Shown here piece after piece: positions 10,301-22,500 of a DNA stretch of 64,000 nt. The DNA comes from Pratylenchus scribneri (taxonomy: Eukaryota > Nematoda > Chromadorea > Rhabditida > Pratylenchidae), in assembly GCA_030063045.1 (NCBI GenBank), contig JAQSEB010000188.1, positions 186,001 to 250,000 on the forward strand, written 5' to 3'. The position numbers were made by a program, and so were the translations under genes. Position 1 is the first letter of the stretch. The number at the start of each line of letters is the position of its first letter. The notes under the pieces were generated by a model. The model did no database searches and was not told where the DNA came from. It worked only from the letters and a program-made list of their open reading frames with translations.

Positions 10301-13010
10301 ATAATTTTTCGGTAGTTAGCCATTTTCGACTAAAATTTTTAGCTATGCGGCCATTTTTGAGTAAAATTTTTCGCTGCGCGGCCATATTTGGATATAAAAT
10401 AATAGAGAAATATACAAAATAAATATTTTTAAATTAATTTTTATTTGAATCTTAGTTGTTTTAAAAAATGCCACATTTTTTGCCACATTTTTGGCCAATT
10501 TTGCCACATTTTTCCCACATTTTTCATAGCCAATGCCACATTTTTGGTCAGACCTTATAGACACCCTGCCAGCAGTTGCCATAAAGCTCATAATGGGATA
10601 TACGATATAGTAAAGGTGAAGGAATAGAGAAAGGAAAACCAGCAATTGGTTGCCCCGCGAGATTTTAGTCCCTCACATCAAATAGCCATCCATCCATTCA
10701 TTTTTCATTCCCGATTCATTAGTCGGGTCCATCTCTTCTCTTGCCGCCAGCAGCTCAATATCAATGACAGCTAGACAAATAAATTTTTTTTATATTTTTC
10801 TCGAGGGAAAGCGAGCCAAATGCTCATCATAACATAATTAATTTACAAATTACAAATTTTACCAATTCTATTAAAAGAATATACGTAGCAATCAAGTCAA
10901 AAAATTTACTCACATAACAATTGTTTCCACCACTGAGTTTGACTAAAAGAATTACCTCAAGTTTCCCACATGGATCATCTTAAAGAAGTCTACGAGGATA
11001 TAGGACATAGGATGAGCCACTCTATGAATGATATAGGGTGAGATGTACGAGACAGTCTAAATTTTTGATTGGCCATAATAACTCATCAATGACTAAAACT
11101 AAACTAATTTTGATGATTTTGTTATCAAATTAAATAGCAAAATATTTTTTATGTAAGAGATTAATTTTTTAGCTTGTTTCAGAATTGATAAATTTATGCC
11201 TATAAAAACCCTTTAAAAATGTCATTTATTTTACCAAATCAATGTTTTTTGGGCACAGCTTTATTAATTCGGAATTAATCTAAATAAAATTAATATTGCC
11301 AACAGTCTAATTTTTAATGTGATAATAAAAAAATCATTAAAATTGTTTGAATCTTTGATTAAATTTATACGGCAATAAATTGGGTCATATCCCCTAAGAC
11401 AATCTTTGCGAGTTTAAAAACTGAGAGCAGATAGAACGGCGAAAATTACCATAAAATCACAAATATTTTTAAAAATTTCTCCCTTTTTATTTTCCTTCCC
11501 ATTTCCAGTTTGTTCATTCCATTGGCTTTGCAAAGGAATACTGTGCCATATCAACGGTGGATGGACCCAATGTCAATGTCAATCAGGAGAAAATTCCATA
11601 TTTGGTTTTGCTCGACGATGATTAGTAATTCCACCTTATTATAATTTTTTAATAATTTCAATTTGTTGTTTGATGCTGCCTTGGAATTTGGTGGCCGAAG
11701 CGGACAAACATCTTCCCCATGAACGGCTCTATATGGGTTGGCGCTTCGATTCCACTCCATTCCGTTTTCGGTTGAGAAAATTTCGGGTAAGAATTTTTTA
11801 ATTAGTTCGATTTTGAGAGTATTAAACCTATGGAATAATATAGAAAATTAATTGAAAAATAATAAAAATTGAATAAAAATAGTAGGAAAAAATGAAAAAT
11901 GACACTTTTTCTCGAAACCATATTTTCACTAAGATTTGGCAATTCATTCAAGAATTTTTCTTTTACCTAAATAAATAAATTGTTATTTCTTCAAAATAAC
12001 ACCAAACTATTCAATAATGGTTCATGATTTCAAGAGTTATGTTTTGGCAAATTTTGTTGATTACAAGAATAATATAGGTCTAAGAAGTTAGACATTTACG
12101 ATTATAATTCAATTAATTATAAAAAAATTTAAATATTTTCGTATAAAATTAACCATTGTTTTTTTCACAATCATAGGTTTCCCTCTCCGAGTATCCATTC
12201 AATGCATTTCCGCCCTATATCACCGGTGGTGCCGTCCTTATGACCGGTCAAACAGTTGCCGAATTTCATGCTGCCATTCAACATACTGCCTTCTTCAAAT
12301 TTGACGATGTTTATGCGGGTAGGTTTCTTTGATTGTCAAAAATAATTTTTCCAATAAATTTATATGAAAAATTGATCAAAAAATGCATAAAAATATACTA
12401 ATTTGAGTGCCTCCAATGGTAAATGTTCGAATTGGGGTTTTCTAAAATTCCCATAAATTGTTGCAGAAAATTGGGCCAATATTCAAGCATTCCAAATTAG
12501 GCAATTATCCGAAATAGCAATCCCAAAAAATATATTTTAATAAAATTTTTTGAAAATTCCAAGTTCAAAGGATATCAGATTTTTGTTTTGATGAGTCCTA
12601 AAAAATCCAGAAATGAATTTTTGAAAATTTTAAGGAATTATTTTTCGGAAACATCTATCGGAAGGAATGCTTCAAATTACAGCTATTAATTAATGTATAT
12701 GTGTTTAATTAAAAAATTTTTCGGATGCAAAAAGTATTAGTTATAAAATTTAAAAATTTGTATATATTCTTTAAATTAAAAAATTTTTTCAGGCATTCTG
12801 GCATATTTTCTCGGCATTTACTCCCAACATAATCCAAATTTCTTGCCCTATTCACATCGATATGAATTTGGCAATAACAACGATGTCTCTGCTTGGTGCC
12901 AAACATTGATTGCCGCCCATGATTACACTGCCGAACAATTGCGTCAAACATATGCGCAAGCATTGATTGAATGGAGGCGAACAAAAGAGCATAAAAATCA
13001 ACGAAATTGA
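1354..13010 (+). CDS. family 31 (beta-1,3-galactosyltransferase-like) glycosyltransferase, 8 exons
   Basis: Proposed exons: 1354-1619, 1856-1994, 2838-3011, 3647-3862, 11509-11624, 11669-11786, 12177-12318 and 12793-13010, giving 462 aa. The product looks like a Golgi type II membrane enzyme that transfers a sugar to a glycan in beta-1,3 linkage. The N-terminus is acidic then basic. Exon 2 encodes one hydrophobic segment (CFCSALLAFPTFVFLLWLSG). Family 31 signatures follow: PPILVIVKSAPDRIE then RRHAIRTTYG across exons 3-4, FVDDYFNNTLK at the end of exon 4, the metal-binding LLDDDY in exon 5, and SEYPFNAFPPYITGGAVLMT with FFKFDDVYAG in exon 7. Intron 4 is 7.6 kb and contains another gene and a transposon. 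The junction of exons 5 and 6 lacks an AG acceptor: the intron needed for frame (625-668 of the 11-kb block) would end in TTG. The gene may therefore be damaged or spliced unusually. Substrate is unknown. Confidence 0.8.
4474..9244 (-). CDS. divergent F-box-like protein nested in the GT31 intron, 7 exons
   Basis: Exons in coding order on the minus strand: 9244-9123, 6706-6559, 6506-6388, 5901-5756, 5709-5492, 4916-4834 and 4732-4474, giving 364 aa. All junctions are GT-AG and keep frame. The N-terminus is a polar Ala/Ser/Glu stretch. Next comes a segment like an F-box helix pair (YLPIETYTEILAWI then ELAQTVSLVNWFFNAIS), and then a C-terminal region with FFSLYDSNDD, ERYFLEWIHSPFE, ISFVLYFNNGLVYDLNAPF and LTLGSYWDGRTQQYY. 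This layout resembles large families of divergent nematode F-box proteins that act as substrate adaptors for SCF ubiquitin ligases; that role is inference. The whole gene lies inside intron 4 of the opposite-strand GT31 gene. Its own intron 1 (6707-9122) contains a complete PIF/Harbinger transposon. Confidence 0.65.
6740..8964 (+). mobile_element. apparently intact PIF/Harbinger DNA transposon
   Basis: The ends are 18-bp inverted repeats (TTGGCCTTGTGTATACTT at 6740-6757 and its complement at 8947-8964). Next to each end, about 200 bp is packed with inverted and direct copies of CTTGCCGGCAAG and TTGCCAGCAAG, a pattern expected of transposase-binding sites. A five-exon transposase with an open frame lies between them. 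A 3-bp ATT duplication is possible at the borders, but the flanks are too AT-rich to prove it. The element sits in intron 1 of the F-box-like gene. Confidence 0.85.
7083..8461 (+). CDS. Harbinger-type transposase (DDE_Tnp_4 family), 5 exons
   Basis: Exons 7083-7369, 7412-7646, 7747-7899, 7949-8145 and 8194-8461 give an unbroken 379-aa protein with short introns. An Arg-rich N-terminus leads into a helix-turn-helix-like region (FRFTPRQFDQLLEQL and IGQEFKIGKKTVCEI). The DDE nuclease domain follows: FPRAIGCLDGKHFRCKAP carries the first Asp, SAGRNSDSGLY the second Asp, and LVESAFGILTHRFR the Glu, with PYVILADGGFAL between. This protein would cut and rejoin the element ends. Autonomous PIF/Harbinger elements usually also encode a MADF/Myb-like protein. 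I see no second gene between the ends, so the element may rely on another copy. Intact frame and matching ends suggest recent activity. Confidence 0.9.
9245..10197. other. intronic AT-rich DNA of the GT31 gene upstream of the F-box-like gene
   Basis: This stretch lies 5' of the nested minus-strand gene and inside GT31 intron 4. I see no convincing exon in it. The nested gene's promoter should be here, but no site could be assigned. Confidence 0.35.
10198..10568. mobile_element. 371-bp hAT-like MITE with TTGCCACATTTTT motifs
   Basis: The terminal inverted repeats are CAGGGTGTCTAAA at 10198-10210 and TATAGACACCCTG at 10556-10568. CCAGCAG occurs directly on both sides (two extra bases on the left), consistent with an imperfect 8-bp duplication. 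The inside repeats GCCACATTTTT and its complement in several copies. It also holds two copies of a TTTTTCGCTGCGCGGCCAT-like motif near 10,340-10,388 that recurs in three other elements of the window. No protein is encoded. The CAGGG end and 8-bp duplication suggest the hAT superfamily. Confidence 0.7.
10569..11508. other. rest of GT31 intron 4
   Basis: This is AT-rich DNA before exon 5. I see no exon, RNA gene or repeat that I can support. Confidence 0.35.
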
Positions 13011-16000
13011 TGAAGAGAGGAAGGAATTGTGGATGGCCGAATGAAACAACAAAAGCTTAACTCGTTACTAAATTTATATTAGAATTATAGATGAGTTTTT
13101 ATACCCCCTAAAGAATGGTTCTTTTGACTCTGCCTTGTCAGAATTTTTGAGATGAAAAAAGCAGTCTAAAATTATTTAAAAATTTTTGGAACTCAAAAAT
13201 GATAGTACTTTTGCAGTTTAAATCCCCCCTTTTTGTCAAAATTGATTTATTAGTGAAGGGTCCCTCTTATGGGTGTTTATGGAAAAGGTTTAGGGATATA
13301 TGATATGATTTTTCTCGAATCTCATATATAACCCTATTCTTTTTTCCTGATGATCCATAGGGGGTTGGATATTCATTTTTTCGCTCTTGCATAGAAAAGG
13401 GGTAAACTGTTATTCAAGTACTAAAATTATTTCCGTTGACTCTAAAATTGGTTGAAGCTAGAATCATTCTAAATCAGATTAAAATCGGGATTTTCGCAAA
13501 ATCAGGATTTCGATTTTTGAAAAAATTTGTAATCTTATTTTGGGCTATTTTAAAGAAAAATTCCGAATTTCTGTTACAATTTTCTTAAAACGAAACCAAC
13601 TTTGAGATAGTCTAGAGGAGTTAGAGAGCAAGTTAAAGGCAGAATTGAAAGATACATTCTTCGGGGTTTTATAGGCTGAATTTCATGCTTGTAAGAGAAA
13701 ATGACGGGTTACACAAAATTGTGGATATTTCCTCAGGCAGTTAATTATTATAATGGATGGGCATACAAAAATGTTGAATAATCAAATAAGAAAAGCCTAA
13801 AATCGTAAGAAAATAAAAACGATTAAATAAAAATTATAATATAAATAATATTTATGTAGTAGGAGGGAAATTGTGTTGGCTATGCTTATTAGTGTTTCTT
13901 ATTAGAGTGGCGAGACTTTATTTGTCCTAGGTGTATAGTGGCGAATTTTTATAATGGATGCGCGTAGGGTTGCATGATTTTAATGTTGACTACCTAGAGG
14001 GCGAATCTTTATGATGGCTAGGCTTATTAGGGTGGCGAGACTTTAGAATAGCGACGGGTAGGAAAGCGTAATGCATATGAAGCCTGGTCCTGAGAAGATT
14101 TGGTTGGACATTGAAGTTCGATGGCGTTAGGCCCAAAAGAAATATGCGATGCATTATGGCTAGCAACAAGCATCCACTTATTCCTATAGGAACTACAAAA
14201 TAAAAGATTAACTTGAGCAGAAACTGATGAATGAATCGGTTCAAGAAAAAATTTCTGGCATAGAATTGAAGAGAGTTGAATTAATAAAAAATACCATATA
14301 AAAAAGCACTTGTGGAGTTTGGATTCCTTTTTTCAAAATGCGGTGAATATTTTCTAAAAAATACTAAATAAAAAACAAAAAAATATTTTTGGCAGAGAAT
14401 TGGCGAGGCTGTGAATATTTTCTAATAAATACCAAATAAAAAAAACAAAAAAAATAATTTTGGAAAAGAATATGACAATTGGCAAGGCATATTATTATGA
14501 ATTTGACATAAAAAATCAGATTGAATAACTATTATTATGGACGAATTTTTTTCCATTTTTTGGAAAATTTTATTCGAAAAGTAAATGAAGCAAAATGAAG
14601 CAGATTTAATAAATTATTATAACATTTTGGGATTTTTGATTATTTGACATTGAATGAATGGTGTGCCCTATATTTTATTTTCATTTTTTCAATTGCATAA
14701 TAATTATATTTTCAAGCCATTTTTGCTTTTTTTTCTTTTTAATTGCATAATATAAATAATTATAATAATAATACGATGTATTTTCCAATTTACTTTTTTT
14801 TTTGCTTTATTCCTATTCCAATTTAATAATATTTTTTCCAATTTTTTCCGCCTATAATCTTTTTACACATCACACATCAATCTAATATATAATATTATAT
14901 TATTTTATTGCATAATTCAGAATTGTATTTATTTTGAACATAAAAAAAATTAAATTAATATTTCGATAAAATTTTCACTTTGATAAATTTGAATTAATAA
15001 TGACAATGGTTATGAATTACGATTTTATGAAAATAATTCAAAAGACATTCCTTTATTTTTTATTGACAATTTTTATGTATTAAGAATTTTTATTTAGGAA
15101 GTGAAAATCCAAAATTCAAATATATTAAGAAGAAAAAAAATGTTTGATAAATTTGCCTATGTATTGTAAAATAAATTATCGTAAATCTGGCACGTTAGCA
15201 CTTAGCACCGCGGGTTCATATTGAAGAAGTTAGGCTATTTTAAATTGATAAAAGTGGATTTTAAAAATTGGCTGCAACATAGAACCTAATAAATAAATAT
15301 TCACATCATTTTCAAAATTTTAATCAAATGGGGTTAATTTCTTTGAAGCTTTTTTTTTCTCAATATTTACATTAAATAAATTTTAATCGCCACTTTGATA
15401 ACAATCATCTTCCTGCTTGCTGGCCTACCGGCTTCTCTGCTATGCCCTCAACTGTCCCTTCCCGAAAATTAAACAAATAAAAATATATAATCTCCTTCCT
15501 AATCCTTCAACCTTTCACCTCCTCTTTTTTGAAACAAATCAGTCCACTTAATGTAATTTTCCATTTAATTTTCGAGTCCCGAATGAATAATTATTTAATT
15601 TGATCGATTTCATTTAAAATTAAGCCATAACAATGTTGTTAATAGATATAAATATAAACTTATTTAATTTATTAGTTGAATATTGGGGATTGGGGACTTA
15701 ACAGGCTATTTAGAAAACGATTGGTATGGGCAGTTGAATATTTGATATTTTTTGCCCTTATTAACTTGACAAGACTATATTAAATTTTAGAAGTTGACAT
15801 TCCATTCGAATGAATTGAAATTTTTTTAAAAATTATTTTATCAATTTTTACGCTAAAAAGAATTTTGTAATTTACAAATAATAAAGCCCACTTATTTATA
15901 GAGAAGTATAATAACATTTTAATTATAAATGGCAATCCCATAATAAATTTGCTTTTGCTTCACTGTATTATTTTATTAGCCCAAAAACTGTAATCCCCTC

Positions 16001-16513
16001 TTCGTTAATCTGAACAGCAAAAGAATTATTAAAGATATTTTTTTTATTATTTTTACCATAAATTTCTACTCTAGAAATCGTTGGTAATAAAAGTTGGACA
16101 AATGGGACATTTTATATAATATAAATTTTTCAAGTAAAATTTTTTTTAAAAATTCCATTTAAAAATATATTATTAAGTTTCAAAAAGGAAATTTCAAACA
16201 TTTCCATTCTTTTTTTTTATTCAATTCGCCAAATTAAAAAGAATTTGAGTTCCTTGATTTGAAATAAAAAAAATGTATTATTCATTTGACTGTTCGCCCC
16301 CATTTTTATGGGCATTAATTCGTCCCATTTATTATTACAAGCGAACAATTGGTTTTATATCATCATTCTACGTAACGATCCGTCGTTCCCCAGCATAAAT
16401 CGCCTTCGCCCCCATTTTTCACAAAAAGCTATAAAATAAAAATTTTTACATAAAAATTTTCGACAAAAGAACATTTTTTTTCACCACAATTGTTGAAAAA
16501 AAGGAAATAAAAA
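13011..16513. other. AT-rich intergenic DNA with minor local repeats
   Basis: No supported gene is present. Around 13,860-14,060 a GTGGCGAGACTTTA phrase with a preceding GGCTA-GCTTATTAG phrase recurs in degenerate form. Around 14,335-14,475 a block of about 75 bp (GTGAATATTTTCTAA followed by an A-rich run) occurs twice in tandem. The rest is near-homopolymeric A/T sequence. Confidence 0.4.
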
Positions 16514-19500
16514 ATGAAACATTTCCTCTCGAAAAATAGAGGAAAATTGATTATGCCTAAAAAAAGCAACGACGAAAATAATAATGAAAAAATGCAGAAA
16601 AAGCCTATATTGAAAGAGAAGAACACAAATACCAAATCAAAAGGCAATTAAAATTAATTTTTAATTTAACATAAAATAAATTCAGCAAGCTTCACAAGAT
16701 GGCTTCGAAATGTGCGTGCTGTGTTGGAGGATTGGTTATTTCTGGCATTGCTTGGCATTTTGGTGGCAATTTGCTCATTGGCAATGGATTTGGCCATTGA
16801 ACATCTGCAAGGATGTGGGTTCAGCTTTTTATTTTAAAATTCAATTCATTCTAATTCAAATTGTGCGGAGAGAATATTTTCATTTTGATTTATTTATTTG
16901 ATTCATTTTTAATTCTTTTATATCTTTTTTTTCTTTTAGAAGAAGAATTAATTAAACTTAGATAAATAAAATTTTTAAAAATTATAAGAATAAAAATAAT
17001 CAAAAAAATCTAGAAAGAAATTACATTATATTTTTAGTTTAATTTTGAATATTTACAAGATAAAATTAATTTACCCATTGATTAAATTATTGAATTTATT
17101 CTATGTTTCTTGTTAAAAATTGATATTTTTGAGACTATAAAATTGATGATAAATTTTCAGATTTTTAGGATCAAACTGGGATTAAAAAAGAAAAAGCTAT
17201 AAAAGAGTGCCCCATTTGGCCAAGTTTTTTCTATAAAAAAATTTTGAAAATCATTATCCATATTTCAGTACATGTTATCGCCATTGATTATGTCAAAGCA
17301 AATACCCATGAATTTGAGAATTTAATTGCCACTTATTTTGTCTGGAGTGGCTATACTGTATTATTGGTCCTTTGCTCTGCCTTCCTTGTTCGATTGATTG
17401 CGCCACAGGCAATTGGAAGTGGAATACCAGAAATGAAGGTGGGTGAAACGTGGAAAATCCTAAAATGTGAAATTAAAACAATTTTCAACAGACAATACTC
17501 AGGGGCGTCATTCTAAAAGAGTATTTGACTTTTCGAACATTGCTCTCAAAAATGCTTGGCCTTACATTAAGCCTTGGGAGTGGATTGCCCATTGGGAAGG
17601 AGGCAAGTAATTTTAATTGGATTTAATAAATTTTCATGGAGTTGGTCAATTGTAGGGTTGCGCTCCCGAGGGTCGGGGGCGAGTTGGACGGGGGCGGGGG
17701 TGATCGGGGGTGGCACCTTCGGGGGCGGGGACGGGGGTGACCTTGACGGGGACCCCCGCGGGGATCCCCGCGGGGGTACGGGGTTGACCAAAATTTTTTA
17801 AAAAGTCTTATTTTTCAAAAAAAAAAAATTTCTGAAGAAAAATTTATTAAAATTTTAATAAATTATAAGCGCAAATAAATTTTAATTCATAATTCATTCA
17901 ATCTCCTCTTCGATTTCTTCCTGTTCTGGATCATTTGAATTTGTTGGTGCCAGTTACACACGGTTGGGATCATTATCATTAGCGTCTCGATCACAAGCGT
18001 CTCAGTGATTTTGAATTTGAAGAGCCTTAGCTCATGAGTCATCAGCCAATTTACTAATTTAAATTAAATGATATAGTGCATTTAATAGCCCTAAGTATCG
18101 GCTATCCAATGATATATTGAACTTACAAACTGTAATGGTTTTGCCAAAATGGCCCTAGATGCCTAGATACACAAACAATTTTTCTAAATTTTTGGCCTCA
18201 TCTTGGCCAAAGTTTTGAAGTTTTGGATGATCATTATACCATTGGATAGCCAAGATTTGGGACTATTAAATATACTTTAGGTCATTTAAATTGGTTAATT
18301 GGCTGATGAGCTAATAAGGCTCGTCAAAATCGATGAGATTGGTGGCGAGATGCTAATGTCCCTCGCTGGTTTTTGTTTTTTCACCTTACACATCATCCAA
18401 ATTTGCTTTAACAAATAAAATTTGACGGACATTTTTTGCCGGAAAGTCTTATATAAATCTTCAATATGGCATGATATGATTATAAGGATGTCAGATTCTT
18501 GATTAGCACCCTAAATTAACCATAGAAAGTGATTTTGTGGGGTCTATTATCCATAACAGAAGATTATCAAGAGCCGCGCAGCGAAAAAATTAACCAAAAA
18601 TGGCCGCGCAGCGAAAAATTCTTAATGAAAATTTAAAAATCCTACAAAAATCTGCTAAAAATTTCCTTTCATATTGCATTTTCCTTGAAAAATCCAATAA
18701 TATGGGGTGTATGTTCACCCCCGTACCCCCGCGGGGGTGGAGGTTCGGGGGGCGGGAGTGATCGGGGGTGGACCTTCGGGAGTGGGACGGGGGTGAGACT
18801 CAAACCCCCGCGGGGGCCCCCGTCGGGAGTGACCCCCGCGGGGACGGGGGCGCAACCCTAGTCAATTGCTTTTACGTAAAATTAGATTTTATGAAAAATA
18901 ATTTCAATCAAATTCATTTTTAACCTAAACTAAATTATATTAACTTTCATAGGGTCCATTCGTGCACATCGCTTCGGTTGTGGCCAACCTTCTGAGTCAA
19001 TTTGTTCAATCATTTGAGGGCATTTATTCAAATGAATCGAGGGAAAAAGTTTTTGAAGTTTTGGCGGCTGCTTGTGCTGTTGGTGTCTCTTCAACATTTT
19101 CTGCTCCAATTGGAGGTTTTTATTTATTTTTTAGTACTAATTCCAAATCTATGAAAATTAGGAATTTATTACTTTATTGGACCCAAATTAAGATTAGCCA
19201 AAAATATTTTTCTAATAAAAAATTAAATTTTTTATTATATTTTTAGGTAATATAAATAAATCCTCTTTTCGATATAACCTAAAACCTTAAATCGAATCTA
19301 AAAAATTTATTTAATTTTTTAATCTTTTTCTAGGCGTTCTTTTCTCGATCGAAGTAACTTCTGTTTATTTTGCTGTTCGAAATTATTGGCGAGGATTTTT
19401 TGCGGCCACTTGTTCAGCCACATTATTTCGAATATTAAAAGTCCTTCTAAACGAAACTGAGGTAAAAAATGTGGGATTTTTATAATGCTTGGATTAAACC

Positions 19501-22500
19501 ATATAAAATTTAAAAAAAAAAGCATTTTTTCGATCAATTTTATTGTCCTAAAAAAGTTAGATTAATCTATTGAGATTATTAAAATTAATTCTGATTTCTA
19601 AATAATTCGGATTTCTGAATTTATTCTGATTTGTTATTTTGATTTTCTTAAATTATTCTGATTTTTATTCACATTTTTTTCAGGTAACCGTGACCGCATA
19701 TTATCAAACACAATTTCCAAGGGATGCATTCTTTCCGGAAGAATTGCCAGTTTTTGCATTCATTGGGTAATTTTGGCAAATTTATTTTTAAATGTTAATT
19801 TTTTCAGCGTTTTGTGCGGTTTCTTATCCGCTGCCTTCATTTATTTCCAACGTCGATGTGTCCTATTTTTACGGCGAAATGCAATTTCAAAATCACTTTT
19901 CCAGAAACAGTAAAATTAATAGATAATTTCAATATATTTTATTTGTAAAGTTGGGTAATATATCCGACATTGATCTCCTTAATTGTTGGCTCATTAACTT
20001 ATCCCACTGGATTTGGTCGATTTCTCGGAGGAGAGGTAAAAATCTCTAAATATTTTAAAAATTTCTTTGGACCTAAATTCACTTAAAAATTTTAGAATTT
20101 TGTCCCTTCATTGTTAGAAAAATATGATCTGATTTTTAAAATATTTATAATTTTTTTTTCAGAAAAAATTCAGCCAAACAGCAAAGGTTGGTTTTTCAAT
20201 AAAAATTTTTATATTGTTCATTTTATTTATTTATGTGAAAGGATTTTTTTGCCAATTGTTCTTGGTCACTCCCATCCAATTCAACCCATCATTGTCCGGA
20301 TGATCTGCACAAAACATGGACTAATTCCGATGAATTCAGCGTGTTCACCAGCCTTCCATGTTTTATTTGCACTTATGTAAGTGAGATTCTGTGTTAAAAA
20401 TTAATAATTTTCTAACTTAAATATATATATTTAAATAAAATAATAAAAAAAAATTAATTAGGCCCATTTTGGGATATTTTAATTTTTTTTTATAAGAATT
20501 AATGTTTTACAGTTCATCCTTTCCATTCTGACCAGCACCCTGCCAATCCCTTCAGGCATTTTTGGGCCTTCTTTCGTTGTTGGTGCCGCAATTGGGAGAT
20601 TCATTGGCGAATTAATGGTTAATAATTAATTATCTCAGACAAAAATTTCTTCTTGTCCAGGTTCTTTTCTTTCCGGATGGAATTCGTGGCCCAGATGGTT
20701 CACAAATTTTTCCGGGTGTTTATGCCATTGTCGGTTCGGCAGCGGTAAAATTAGAAATTAAATTCCTTTAAAAAATTCTGATTCCATTAAGCTCACTGGC
20801 GGTGTCACCCATACAGTCTGCATTTTTATTTTAATAGCCATTTTAAATATTTGCCCCAGGTCTCGGTTGCCGTCATTGTCTTTGAATTGACTGGCCAATT
20901 GTTGCATATTTTGCCTGTTATGGTTCGTTAAATTTTTTTAAAATTAATTTTAGAATAATCAATTTTTATTTACTCTTATTTACAATTACATATTAAAAAC
21001 ATAGATTGCGGTGTTGATTGCCAATGCAATTTCATCTTATCTGCAACCGTCCATTTACGATTCCGCCATTCGCATAAAACATTTGCCTTATTTACCAGAT
21101 ATACCGCACACATCCACACGGTTAGCAATTTCATAAAAATATTATTTTAATTAAAATCCCATCTGAATTCAGCCAATTTAAACCCATTTTAAGCTACTAA
21201 AATATTAAAATTTTTACAGATACCATGGCATTTTCGTTGACCAATTCATGACAAAGAATGTCAAATTTTTCACATCAAATTCAACTAGCTATTCCGAAGT
21301 ACAACAAATTTTGTCTGATTATCCCCAATTGAAGTCATTTCCGATTGTCGAGAATCCAGGTTCTTTTTTGATGGAACGAAATTTTGGCATCTGAATTTTG
21401 TGCATTGAATATTAGCTCTATAATTTAATAAATTTATATTTTAGGCTTCTAAAAGGTAATTGTATTTGAAAAAAAAATCAAAAAAAGAAAATTGACCAAA
21501 ATAGATGAAATTGTTTAAGGTATAATAATAGCTCACCATTTTTTGGCCATAACTTTTTGGCAATTTTATGCATTCTTTCTAATCATTTTAATATTAAAAT
21601 GATATACAGAACGAGATTATCCCCAAAATTATAAATTTTAGAAGTTCTATTAATAACTTGAAAAATTGTTGAGACATTGAGGAAATTGTTAAATTGAATA
21701 TTTTTATTCAATTTTCCTAATATTTTTTTCATCACTTAAGAATCGCGCATTCTCATTGGCTCATGTTCTCGTTCACGACTTATGCGCAGCTTGAATGCCC
21801 TCACTAGTCAAACAAATCGACAACAAGAAGCAAATAAAAGAGCACGAATTATGAAGAAACATTCAATTGATCAAAAATTATTGAAGAAATTAACAATTGA
21901 AAATCAAGGGGAAATTGGCGAGCCGCAACAACAAATTCAACGGACTCGATCGGACAGTGAAATTATGGAAAATAGAGGAAATGGTGAAGTCAAATTTGAT
22001 GTTGCTAATGGGCAAATTGTTGATGATTCTGTTGCGGCTGGAGGAAAAAGGTATCTTCTTTATATCCCTTTAGGCAAGGTTCAGATTGAAAAATTTTAAA
22101 TTCAGACAAATGAAAATAAAATCCGATTTTTTGATGAACAATATAAACTATGATTAAAAATCAATTAAAATTATTATTTTTTATGAATAAATTCTTTTTA
22201 ATTTCCATATTCTTAATCTTTTATAATAATTTTTAGTTTTTGCGCCTCAGGCAAATATTTTAAAAAAAGTCCTAGTTTCGAAAAATGTGAATCTAAATTC
22301 TAAAATGGCACCAAAAAATTTTAGATATTTCATAGAAAATGATAATTTGCGAAAATTCACACAAAATTAGACAATTTAATTAAAACCAATAAAATCAAAA
22401 GGACAATTCAGTCCAGCAGGGTACTTAATTGACGGTATTTAAATCATCTTTTCTCGAACAAATTAATTGAAAAATCACAAATAATTTATTGAAAAATAAT

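Noticed and set aside
15190..15240. tRNA-like GCGGGTTC phrase
   Set aside because: No cloverleaf arms could be formed around it.
17567..17801. Pro/Gly-rich open frames on both strands
   Set aside because: They fall on the G-rich end of the 1.2 kb element in a CLC intron.
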